A stretch of DNA of 64,000 bases. Origin: Chryseobacterium sp. MYb7 (GTDB lineage: Bacteria > Bacteroidota > Bacteroidia > Flavobacteriales > Weeksellaceae). Of the stretch, positions 34,738-43,452 are shown piece after piece (the first letter of the stretch is position 1; each line of letters starts with the position of its first letter). Where the stretch lies: assembly GCF_002979455.1 (NCBI RefSeq), contig NZ_PCOU01000024.1:21393-85392 (forward strand), written 5' to 3'. A program made the position numbers and the translations under genes. The notes under the pieces are model-generated. The model was not told the DNA's origin. It ran no database searches and saw only the letters and a program-made list of their open reading frames with translations.

Positions 34738-34757
34738 CTTATTGGTATATCGTCTGC

Positions 34758-37700
34758 TTATTTTTTGATAAGCTTCGTATTGTAAGTATTTTTGTCATCT
34801 TTGATCGTGATCACATACATACCTTTGATTAATGAAGCAACGTTGATTCTTTGTCCATCAATCTGTCCTTCCTGAGCTAATCTTCCGTCCGCAGTATAGA
34901 TTTTATAATCTGCTTTTCCTTTCAGATTTTTCACTTCTACGAAAGTATCTGCTGGGTTCGGATAAATTGAAATTTCAGATGATTTTACTCCATTTGTTTC
35001 GTTTACGGCAAGCGTTTCAGAAATTTTTACAGGAAGATCCATTACACCTCCAGCACCTGAAGGAATTTCACCACATGTATCTACTAAATCTGAATTTCCA
35101 TATTTAGTAACAATTCTCATTCTTAAGGTTTTATCTCCCGCATAAGCAGTGGCTGGCACTGTAAAGTTTGATGCTGCTCCCACAGCACTATTTACAGAAA
35201 CGTTACTACTTCCTAATCCATAAATTTTTTCAGTAGTTTCAAAAACACCATTTCTGTTATAGTCTATCCAAGCATTGATTCTTACCGGTTTTGATGGCAT
35301 TTGTCCATAAGCACTTGAAATTACTGTTCTAAGATCTAAGCTATATTGAGTTCCCTTTACTAAATTAAGGGTCTTAGCCGGATTTTCACTAAGGTCTTTA
35401 TAAGATCTGTAAGAACCATCTGTATGAATTACAGTACCATTCAATGATATTTGATATACCGTTGCATAGTCTGAAATTCCGCTATTTAATATACAGTAAT
35501 CAATACCTGTTTTTAAACCATTCGTTTTAAATGTATAATTATTAGAGAATGTTCCAGGTACAGTATTTACAACGGCTGCAACCTGTACTTCATAATTTGT
35601 TTCATCTTCAAGACCTGTTAATACAACTGAGTTCGTTGTACTTGTTGTATTTGACCAACTTGAAGCGCCTTGTTTTCTATAATTAACAGAATACGTTGCA
35701 CCAGGTACATTATTCCAAGATGCTCTGGCTGTTGTCTTGAATACTTCTGTACTTATGGTTGTAAGCCCGGTAGGAGCTGCCGTTGTAGAAGTAGGTGCAT
35801 CTGCAACTGTAACCAGAGGAGAAACAGCATAGAAAACGTTACCAATTGCTGAAACTCTCAACTTTATTGGTGTTGTAATAGTATTTGGCATCTGCACTGT
35901 AAAGCTACCTGTGTTAGGAGCAGAAGCTACCAAATCTGTCCAGGTTACTCCATTATCAGATGTGTAATCTATTTTTACATTAGGTGAATTATAAGGAGCT
36001 GTGTTGGTATTCGCTACTTCCCACTGAATAATGTTATTAGCATTTTTATATAATACTGATGATGTAGTAAGTCCATTAAACTTGAAAGGACCATCATTTC
36101 CAATAACTGTATTCACTTCTGAAGAAGACAACATTGGTCTTTGTGCGTTTTGATCCCTTACAGTGATAGCATAACGTACAGTTCTAGGAATATAAGATAC
36201 GGTCTCCCAATTTGGGTTTGGATTATTTGCTGCATCAGTTTTATTGGTAAGAATACCATTCATTACCAGAGGAAAACTTGGAAAATATCTTCTTCCACTA
36301 GCTGTTCCAAAACGGGATCTTGTCAAAGCACCTTGTGTGTTATAACCCCAACCGCTATCTCCAGAGATTGTAGCAAAATCATTGACACTATCATTTTGTT
36401 CCCATGTATAATTAAGTGCATCACCTTCTGCATCTGTTGCGGTTGCATCAAGATAATAAGCAGTTCCTTTCGGCACTGTATATGCAGTAAGTGCTCCTAT
36501 TACAGGTGGTGTATTATTCGTTATATTCTCTGAAGTTCCACATGTTACCCTACCTTCCAAATTTGTTAAAATCTGATCTATAGATTTATAATGGAAATAA
36601 GCATCTGAGGACATTTGAACATTATCACTTGTAATTCCAGCGTATCCCATAATGGTAGTTCCTCCTCCAGGCTCTACATTGGCTCCATAACCTTCTGATT
36701 TATTTGAGAAAGTGTGATTTCCTCCCAATTGGTGTCCCATTTCATGTGCAACATAGTCTATATCAAAAGAGTCTCCACTTGGAATACTATTGGCAGGTGA
36801 AGTAAACCCAGAACCTTTTCCCAGAGGTTCACTAGTTGTTGGGTCGTCACATACACAACCTACACAGCCAGCGTTACCTCCTCCCCCGGATGCACCAAAT
36901 AAATGCCCTATATCATAGTTTGCATTGGTTACCTGAGCAGTTATAGCATTTTGAAGTTCGAGATTCCAAGCTCCGGCAGATCCAGTAGCTGCTGCAGAAT
37001 AGGGATCTGTAGCAGGATTTGTATAGATGATACTTGGAAAATCCTGAATAAGTAATTTTATTCCAAAGTCTTTTTGAAATACTCCGTTTACACGGCTCAT
37101 CGTGTTGTTAATTGCAACCAATGCAGGAGCTCTCTTTTGATCATCTGTAGCTGTAGCTGGTACACCAGCCAAATTCATAAAATATTGAGTATACTCCCCT
37201 GTAACAGAAATTGCTAATCTGTAAGTTCTGAATTTTGTACTTGATGGTCTACTGGTGATTCCTACATTAGAAAGATTCTTTTTTCCATTAGCTTCTAATG
37301 ACTTTAGATCTTTAAAGTTCTTTTCGTCTGTAGAACATTCAAAACCATGTTCACTTTCTGTTCTGTTTGTTTTATAGAAAACACCATAAACCTGCTTATC
37401 TGTAGTAATAGGTTCTATGAACTGAAACTTTCCATCTTTGATAATCATAGACTGCATTTCAGTAGGTGCAGTACTGAATCTTACATATTTACCAGGATCA
37501 TCCACTCCTACTCCAACGTAAGACCCTAACTGATATCTGTCTGCCATAGATTTCTCCATTACAGGATCACTATACACAGCAAATTTTTCAATTTTCCCTT
37601 CTGCTGTAGGTAATGAAATAATCACAGCCTGAGCGCCTTTTCCTGTTTCTACAGCATCTTTTAAAATATTCCTAAGAGATTGCAAATCAAACCTGTAAGA

Positions 37701-37823
37701 ATATTGAACTTCTACCTCTTTTCTGATTTGAGAGTTTTTTTGAGAGGTTGGCTCCCACCTCTGTGCATTGAAACTGGATAGCCCAGCAGCTAATGCACAA
37801 ACTAATAAAATTCTTTTTTTCAT
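34758..37823 (-). CDS. Secreted reprolysin-like zinc metallopeptidase with T9SS C-terminal domain
   Basis: The 1021-residue protein has a signal peptide (ending SSFNA), a propeptide-like region (about 20-190), a metzincin-like peptidase domain with HEMGHQLGGNH (HExxHxxGxxH, about 357-367), a Cys-rich stretch (GCVGCVCDD), an Ig-like segment, a fibronectin type III domain (about 680-770), a GEVT-like beta domain, and a C-terminal T9SS sorting domain starting near IYPNPADTF and ending LIKK. It is expected to be secreted or bound to the cell surface and to degrade proteins. Single gene. Confidence 0.92.
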   Translation of the reverse strand: MKKRILLVCALAAGLSSFNAQRWEPTSQKNSQIRKEVEVQYSYRFDLQSLRNILKDAVETGKGAQAVIISLPTAEGKIEKFAVYSDPVMEKSMADRYQLGSYVGVGVDDPGKYVRFSTAPTEMQSMIIKDGKFQFIEPITTDKQVYGVFYKTNRTESEHGFECSTDEKNFKDLKSLEANGKKNLSNVGITSRPSSTKFRTYRLAISVTGEYTQYFMNLAGVPATATDDQKRAPALVAINNTMSRVNGVFQKDFGIKLLIQDFPSIIYTNPATDPYSAAATGSAGAWNLELQNAITAQVTNANYDIGHLFGASGGGGNAGCVGCVCDDPTTSEPLGKGSGFTSPANSIPSGDSFDIDYVAHEMGHQLGGNHTFSNKSEGYGANVEPGGGTTIMGYAGITSDNVQMSSDAYFHYKSIDQILTNLEGRVTCGTSENITNNTPPVIGALTAYTVPKGTAYYLDATATDAEGDALNYTWEQNDSVNDFATISGDSGWGYNTQGALTRSRFGTASGRRYFPSFPLVMNGILTNKTDAANNPNPNWETVSYIPRTVRYAITVRDQNAQRPMLSSSEVNTVIGNDGPFKFNGLTTSSVLYKNANNIIQWEVANTNTAPYNSPNVKIDYTSDNGVTWTDLVASAPNTGSFTVQMPNTITTPIKLRVSAIGNVFYAVSPLVTVADAPTSTTAAPTGLTTISTEVFKTTARASWNNVPGATYSVNYRKQGASSWSNTTSTTNSVVLTGLEDETNYEVQVAAVVNTVPGTFSNNYTFKTNGLKTGIDYCILNSGISDYATVYQISLNGTVIHTDGSYRSYKDLSENPAKTLNLVKGTQYSLDLRTVISSAYGQMPSKPVRINAWIDYNRNGVFETTEKIYGLGSSNVSVNSAVGAASNFTVPATAYAGDKTLRMRIVTKYGNSDLVDTCGEIPSGAGGVMDLPVKISETLAVNETNGVKSSEISIYPNPADTFVEVKNLKGKADYKIYTADGRLAQEGQIDGQRINVASLIKGMYVITIKDDKNTYNTKLIKK

Positions 37824-37902
37824 AATTACCTAATTCGTTTAGAATTAATAAACTTTTAATATCCGCCATAAAAGTACTAATTATAAACACAACTACATAA
37901 AA

Positions 37903-37936
37903 AAAACGGCCAATTTTAGACAAAATCAGCCGTTTT
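37903..37936 (-). terminator. Terminator of the prolyl oligopeptidase gene
   Basis: AAAACGGC (37903-37910) pairs with GCCGTTTT (37929-37936), with inner ATTTT/AAAAT pairing and A-rich flanks. Confidence 0.75.
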
Positions 37937-37960
37937 TATAAACATTATATTTTTTTAGAG

Positions 37961-40063
37961 TTATTTCTTTATTCCCATTTCATATAAGGCAAATGATATA
38001 AGATCTGCATTTTCACTGATCACCTGATCTGTTGATCTGCCGGCTCCATGTCCTGCATTTTTTTCAATTCTCAAAAGAACAGGATTTTTACATGCCTGTT
38101 TTTCCTGAAGTTCAGCTCCAAACTTGAATGAATGTGCCGGAACTACTCTGTCATCATGATCACTGGTAATGATCATTGTAGATGGATAGCAAGTTCCTGC
38201 TTTTACGTTGTGTACAGGAGAATATGATTTCAGGTACTCAAACATTTCTTTACTGTCTTCCGCAGTTCCGTAGTCGTAAGACCAACCTGCTCCAGCTGTA
38301 AATTTATTATATCTCAACATATCCAAAACTCCTACTCCCGGGAATGCCACTCTTGCCAAATCCGGACGCATTGTCATTGTTGCACCCACTAGTAATCCTC
38401 CATTTGATCTTCCTGACAGTGCCATGTATTCTTTTGAAGTATATCCTTTACTTTGAAGGTATTCTCCGGCAGCGATAAAGTCTTCAAAAACATTCTTCTT
38501 CTGTTGTTTTGTCCCTGCATCGTGCCATTTTTTACCGTATTCACCACCACCACGGATGTTTGGAACAGCATAAATTCCTCCATTTTCCATCCAGATCGCA
38601 TTGACTACAGAGAATGACGGTTGTAAACTGATATTGAAACCTCCGTAAGAGTATAGAATAGTAGGATTTTTACCATCCAGCTTAGTTCCTTTCTTATAAT
38701 TGATCATCATAGGAACTTTTGTACCGTCTTTTGAAGTATAGAATACCTGCTCTGACACATAATCATCTGGATTAAACTTCACTTTCGGTTTTTGATATAC
38801 TTCAGATTTCCCTGAGTCTACATTGAATTTATAAGTGGTTCCCGGTGTAATATAATTGCTGAAAGAAAAATAAACATCTTTTTCTTTTTCTTTTCCTCCG
38901 AATCCTGATATATTTCCTTTACCAGGAAGTGCAATTTCTCTAACCAATTTTCCAGTCTTATCAAATTGTTTTACCTGATCAATAGCGTCAATCATATAAG
39001 TGGCAAAGAAATATCCTCCACCGGAAGAAATTCCCAATACATTTTCAGTTTGTGAAATTACATCTTTCCATGTTGCAGGAGCTGGGTTAGCAATGGTAGT
39101 TTTTACAAGACGCATATTTGGGGCATCTTTATCTGTAAAAATGAAAAGATCATCACCCTGAGTATCTACGATGCTGGCATTGATGTCGAATCCGCTCATA
39201 ATTTGGACAAAGTCTCCTCCTTTTTGAAGGTCTTTGATGTACAGTTCATTACCGTTGGTAGCATTAGCAGCAGAAATGATAAGGTATCTCTGGTCTTCAG
39301 AAACCCCTGCACTTAGGTATCTTCTCGGAGTTTTATCCCCTCCGAAAATCAATTTATCTGCAGACTGTTTTGTCCCTAATTTATGAAAGTATACTTTATG
39401 CTTATCCGTCATTCCGGAAAGCACGGTTCCTTCTTTTGGCTTATCATAGCTTGAATAATAGAATCCTTCATCTCCCTGCCATGAAATTCCACTGAATTTT
39501 ACATCCAGTAAAGTTTCATCAATCTGTTTTTTGGTAACAGCATCGATGATAATAATCTTGTTCCAGTCACTTCCTCCTTCAGAGATAGAATAAGCCGCAA
39601 GATTTCCTTTTTTGTTGAAAGAAAGATTGGAAAGTGAAGTAGTTCCTTTTTCCGAAAATTTATTAGGATCTAAAAATACTTCTGTAGCATTGGTCTTGTT
39701 GTTTGTTCTGTACAAAACAGACTGTGCCTGCAAGCCATCATTTTTATAATAATAGGTATAATCTCCTTCTTTGAAAGGTGCTGAAATTTTTTCATAGTTC
39801 CAGATATCTTTCAACTGGCTTTTTATTTTATCCCTGAACGGAATTTTAGAAAGGTAATTCTGACTGTAAGCTACTTCTTCATCTACCCATTTTTTTGTAG
39901 GCTCAGAATCATTTTCAAGATCTCTGAAAGGATCAGAAACTGCGCTTCCGAAATAGGTATCTGTCTGGCTTCCCTTTAATGCTTTAGGATAATTCATTTT
40001 CTGAGAATAAAAAGATGCTGAAAACAAGACTCCAGCAGTTAACAATATAGGCTTAAAATTCAT
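37961..40063 (-). CDS. Prolyl oligopeptidase family serine peptidase (S9)
   Basis: The 700-residue protein has a signal peptide (MNFKPILLTAGVLFSASFYSQ), an N-terminal beta-propeller (about 30-430) and a C-terminal alpha/beta-hydrolase. Catalytic triad: Ser in GRSNGG (about 551), Asp in SDHDDRVVP (about 636), His in NAGHGAG (about 671). It cuts after Pro in oligopeptides, probably in the periplasm. This matches the secreted flavobacterial prolyl endopeptidases. Single gene. Confidence 0.94.
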   Translation of the reverse strand: MNFKPILLTAGVLFSASFYSQKMNYPKALKGSQTDTYFGSAVSDPFRDLENDSEPTKKWVDEEVAYSQNYLSKIPFRDKIKSQLKDIWNYEKISAPFKEGDYTYYYKNDGLQAQSVLYRTNNKTNATEVFLDPNKFSEKGTTSLSNLSFNKKGNLAAYSISEGGSDWNKIIIIDAVTKKQIDETLLDVKFSGISWQGDEGFYYSSYDKPKEGTVLSGMTDKHKVYFHKLGTKQSADKLIFGGDKTPRRYLSAGVSEDQRYLIISAANATNGNELYIKDLQKGGDFVQIMSGFDINASIVDTQGDDLFIFTDKDAPNMRLVKTTIANPAPATWKDVISQTENVLGISSGGGYFFATYMIDAIDQVKQFDKTGKLVREIALPGKGNISGFGGKEKEKDVYFSFSNYITPGTTYKFNVDSGKSEVYQKPKVKFNPDDYVSEQVFYTSKDGTKVPMMINYKKGTKLDGKNPTILYSYGGFNISLQPSFSVVNAIWMENGGIYAVPNIRGGGEYGKKWHDAGTKQQKKNVFEDFIAAGEYLQSKGYTSKEYMALSGRSNGGLLVGATMTMRPDLARVAFPGVGVLDMLRYNKFTAGAGWSYDYGTAEDSKEMFEYLKSYSPVHNVKAGTCYPSTMIITSDHDDRVVPAHSFKFGAELQEKQACKNPVLLRIEKNAGHGAGRSTDQVISENADLISFALYEMGIKK

Positions 40064-40079
40064 ACTGATCGGTTTTTCT

Positions 40080-40087
40080 CAAAAATA
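40080..40087 (-). promoter_or_regulatory. -7 promoter element of the S9 peptidase gene
   Basis: Minus strand TATTTTTG, an exact match, 16 bases before the ATG at 40063. Confidence 0.45.
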
Positions 40088-40107
40088 CGCAAAGTATGTG
40101 AAATAAA

Positions 40108-40135
40108 AAAAACCCCGTTAAATTGGGACTTTTCT
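40108..40135 (-). terminator. Weak terminator after the exported protein gene
   Basis: On the minus strand, CCC and GGGG arms flank AATTTAAC and are followed by eight T residues. Confidence 0.5.
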
Positions 40136-40157
40136 TATTTATAATTGTATTTTTCTA

Positions 40158-40835
40158 CTATTCACTGGCTCCGAAGCTTTCAAAATAGAAATCGGTAAGA
40201 TTGGAAACAATCTCATCCGGGCTGCCGTTCCAATAGTATATTTTATTTCCTTCTTTAAGTTCGTATAAAGAGAAGTTCTGATCTGTTGTTACCGTTTTAT
40301 CAGCATTTTTGAAATCCTGAACTGCCTGAACCAGATATTTTTTCAGATCTTCCGCTTTTATTTTACTCAGATCGCCTTTGGGTCCTGAAGTCAGTTTTGA
40401 TGGAACCAGGAAGCTCACAGAATAACTTATTTCTGCAATTTTTTGTCCTTCCACGTATTCATTCGGAACTACTTTTACGTCTTTAACGGTAAGTTTTCCT
40501 TTTTTAAAATTATCAAACATCCCTCTGAAATAGTCTTCTGCTTCTTTTTTACATGCTGCAGCCGTGGTTTTCGGGAAAGCTGAGAGAAAATTTTCTACAC
40601 TTCCATTGATCATTTCCTGGGACGTTTCTTTGAAATTCACCTGATACGCAACCTGCCCGTCTACTGTTGGTTTTAAATAGTCATTAAGCTTACCCAATGC
40701 AACCTCATCATTGTTGACGAAGGTTCCAAAGAATAGTTCAAAGGCTTCTTTAGGTTTCTTTACTTCAGTTTGAGCCATAAGCTGCTGTCCCATTATCGTA
40801 AGCATCAGCAGTAAAATAATTTTGTAGGTTTTCAT
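40158..40835 (-). CDS. Unknown exported protein
   Basis: The 225-residue protein has a signal peptide (MKTYKIILLLMLTIMGQQLMAQ) and a mature part rich in Lys/Asp/Glu with two similar helical segments. It has no membrane helix and no recognised family. The mature region looks like a cystatin/NTF2-type fold in composition, but this is a guess. It lies downstream of prfA, which has its own terminator, so it is probably separate. Confidence 0.65.
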   Translation of the reverse strand: MKTYKIILLLMLTIMGQQLMAQTEVKKPKEAFELFFGTFVNNDEVALGKLNDYLKPTVDGQVAYQVNFKETSQEMINGSVENFLSAFPKTTAAACKKEAEDYFRGMFDNFKKGKLTVKDVKVVPNEYVEGQKIAEISYSVSFLVPSKLTSGPKGDLSKIKAEDLKKYLVQAVQDFKNADKTVTTDQNFSLYELKEGNKIYYWNGSPDEIVSNLTDFYFESFGASE

Positions 40836-40867
40836 AGTTTATATTTTGTTTCGTTATTGGGAAAAAC

Positions 40868-40893
40868 AAAGCCCCTGAAGAATCAGAGGCTTT
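40868..40893 (-). terminator. Terminator of prfA
   Basis: AAAGCCCCTGA and TCAGAGGCTTT form an 11-bp stem with one mismatch, followed by T residues on the minus strand. Confidence 0.75.
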
Positions 40894-40912
40894 ATTTTTA
40901 TTGGTTTTAATC

Positions 40913-41998
40913 TTAATAATTTTCTTCTTCTCCCTTCATTTTCTCTGCATTTTCCGCCATGATTACGGCGTCAATCATTTCAGAAATATCTCCGTTCATA
41001 TATGCATCAAGGTTATACATAGACTTATTAATTCTGTGGTCTGTAACTCTACCTTGCGGGTAATTGTAGGTTTTAATTTTTGCAGAACGGTCTCCGGTAG
41101 ATACCATAGATTTACGTTGTGCTGCAATATCTCCCTGTACTTTTTGCAATTCGATGTCGTATAATTTTGTTCTTAGCATTTCCATTGCCAACTCACGGTT
41201 AGCCAGCTGAGAACGAGCCTGTTGACACACCACAACAAGTCCTGAAGGTTTGTGGGTAAGCTGAACTTTAGTTTCAACCTTGTTTACGTTCTGACCACCG
41301 GCACCTCCTGAACGGGAAGTCTGCATTTCGATATCTGCAGGATTCAGTTCGAAGTCTACTTCTTCAGCTTCCGGAAGAACAGCAATTGTGATAGCGGAAG
41401 TGTGAACTCTTCCCTGAGATTCAGTTTCAGGTACACGCTGTACACGGTGAACTCCGGACTCGAACTTCATGATTCCGTAAACACCTTCTCCTTCCACTTT
41501 CATGATCAGTTCCTTGTATCCTTTTGCAGCTTCGTTAGAATCTGTTACTTCATGTCTCCATCCTTTTGTTTTGAAATACATGGTATACATTCTGTAGACA
41601 TCTTCTACAAAAATCGCGGCTTCGTCACCTCCTGTTCCGGCACGTAATTCTACGATAACGTTTTTGTCATCGGCAGGATCTTTAGGGATCAGTAATACTT
41701 TCAGTTCTTCTTCCAGTGCAGGAAGTTTGGCCTGAGCTTCTAATTTTTCTTCTTTAGCAAGATCTACCAAATCTCTGTCTGAACCGTCTGCAATAATCTC
41801 TTCGGATTCTTCAATACTGTCCAAAGCCCCTTTGTACTGATCGTAAACTCTTACAATTTTCCCCAAATCACTATATTCTTTGTTCAAAGAAGAATATCTT
41901 TTTTGGTCTGAAATGACATCAGGCTGTATAATAAGGTCTGCAACCTCATTATATCTTTGTTTTATAGCTTCTAATTTTGGAATTAATGATTTAGACAT
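40913..41998 (-). CDS. prfA: Peptide chain release factor 1
   Basis: The 361-residue RF1 ends translation at UAA/UAG. GGQ is at 234-236 (SGGAGGQNVNKV) and the stop-codon reading tripeptide is PET at 190-192 (HRVQRVPETESQG), the RF1-type PxT rather than RF2 SPF. The size is normal. A TATCTTTG box lies at 42018-42025. Together with the PrfH gene at 28142, the window holds two GGQ proteins with different jobs. Confidence 0.96.
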   Translation of the reverse strand: MSKSLIPKLEAIKQRYNEVADLIIQPDVISDQKRYSSLNKEYSDLGKIVRVYDQYKGALDSIEESEEIIADGSDRDLVDLAKEEKLEAQAKLPALEEELKVLLIPKDPADDKNVIVELRAGTGGDEAAIFVEDVYRMYTMYFKTKGWRHEVTDSNEAAKGYKELIMKVEGEGVYGIMKFESGVHRVQRVPETESQGRVHTSAITIAVLPEAEEVDFELNPADIEMQTSRSGGAGGQNVNKVETKVQLTHKPSGLVVVCQQARSQLANRELAMEMLRTKLYDIELQKVQGDIAAQRKSMVSTGDRSAKIKTYNYPQGRVTDHRINKSMYNLDAYMNGDISEMIDAVIMAENAEKMKGEEENY

Positions 41999-42017
41999 TG
42001 TAGAAATTTTGTGGGTG

Positions 42018-42025
42018 CAAAGATA
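42018..42025 (-). promoter_or_regulatory. -7 promoter element of prfA
   Basis: Minus strand TATCTTTG, an exact TAnnTTTG match 19 bases before the ATG. Confidence 0.45.
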
Positions 42026-42146
42026 AGGATTATTAATTCAAAATTAAAATTCCGAATCATCATAAATTTTTGAGCATTAGGGATAAAGGGAGTGAAAGTG
42101 TAAAAAGGCAGGATTGTCTATTTGTTTATTCAATTGAAATCAGGCT

Positions 42147-43445
42147 CTAAGATATTTTGGAAAGCCTTCTGTCTATTAAATATAAAGCAATTCCTACTGC
42201 AATAATTCCCAGTCCTATCAAGCTTTCTTTAGGGTTATGAATGAATGTAAAATAAAGAATATAAAAACTGAACAATAAAAAAACTGCCGGAAAAATGTGG
42301 AAAGCATTTGACTTAAAAATTTTTCGGTCTTTTTTCTTCAGGAAGAATGCGGTAGAAATGGCCAGACTTGCAAAAAGCTGTAAAATAAAAGCCGTATACA
42401 CAAAGATTTCTTTAAAACTTCCTGTCAGAATAATAATGGCAGCAATCACTGCATGAGCGAAAATAGCTCTTACCGGAATTCCTTTTTCGTTACCCATGGC
42501 TAAAGGTTTCCAAATGGCGGTATGTTTTGCGAAAGCTTGCGTTAATCTCGACCCTACCCACAGATATCCGCTAATTGTTGCAACCAGCTGTAGAGCAATA
42601 AAAATATTGACAATCTTTCCAAAAGCAGGTCCCAGCATATTGACAGCAGCTTCTCCCATCACATCTTCTTTTCCCGCCAATTGACTTACCGGAGCATGTT
42701 TCAGCATAATATAATTCACCAGAATATAGCTTACCGTTACGAAAACAGTTCCTATAATCAATGATTTGGGAAGGTTTTTCTGAACATCTTTTATTTCTCC
42801 TGCGATATAAGAAGCTGAATTCCAGCCTGTATAGGAATAGGTAACAAAAACAAGAGACGTGGCAAAAGCCGGAAGCATGATTTCGTTCTTCCAACTATCA
42901 CCGAAGTTCAGGCTATTTCCAATTTGTGGTGAATCTGAAAGTACAACACCTAAAATAACCAGTACAATAATGAAAGCTATTTTGATGAAAGTAAAAAAAT
43001 TATGAAATCTACTGGATGTTTTTAAACTAAATGATAACGCAATCGCCACCAGAAAAATGGCTGCAATCGCAAAACCGTTTCCAAAAGAATACTCAAATAC
43101 GGAAAGGTATTTTGACATGGCTAAGGCTGCCAGTGCCACAGGAGAGGAAAACCCGATAATCAGAGAAACCCAGCTTATCAGATAACCGAATAGCGGATGA
43201 TAAGTTTCTTTAAGGTAGATGAAATCGCCCCCGTTTCCTTTAAAATGCGAGCCTAATTCGGCATAGCAAAAAGCCCCGAACAACGCTAGAATTCCCCCTA
43301 TTGCCCATAGCAGGAATATGCTGTAGGTATTGGTAATATCGGATAACTGAAATCCCAGGGTGGTAAAAATCCCTGTTCCGATCATATTGGAAACCACGAT
43401 GGCTGCAGCTGTTTTCCAGCCAATCTGATGTGAGGTAGTACTCAT
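42147..43445 (-). CDS. APC-family amino acid permease
   Basis: The 432-residue protein has twelve predicted helices. The first carries the APC signature (GTGIFTTLGFQL, about 22-33). It imports an amino acid or derivative across the inner membrane. It starts 7 bases after the TonB-dependent receptor gene and is therefore in the unit governed by the SAM-I riboswitch, which suggests methionine, S-methylmethionine or a close sulfur compound as substrate. This is inferred from regulation, not from the sequence. Confidence 0.85.
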   Translation of the reverse strand: MSTTSHQIGWKTAAAIVVSNMIGTGIFTTLGFQLSDITNTYSIFLLWAIGGILALFGAFCYAELGSHFKGNGGDFIYLKETYHPLFGYLISWVSLIIGFSSPVALAALAMSKYLSVFEYSFGNGFAIAAIFLVAIALSFSLKTSSRFHNFFTFIKIAFIIVLVILGVVLSDSPQIGNSLNFGDSWKNEIMLPAFATSLVFVTYSYTGWNSASYIAGEIKDVQKNLPKSLIIGTVFVTVSYILVNYIMLKHAPVSQLAGKEDVMGEAAVNMLGPAFGKIVNIFIALQLVATISGYLWVGSRLTQAFAKHTAIWKPLAMGNEKGIPVRAIFAHAVIAAIIILTGSFKEIFVYTAFILQLFASLAISTAFFLKKKDRKIFKSNAFHIFPAVFLLFSFYILYFTFIHNPKESLIGLGIIAVGIALYLIDRRLSKIS

Positions 43446-43452
43446 TTAATGA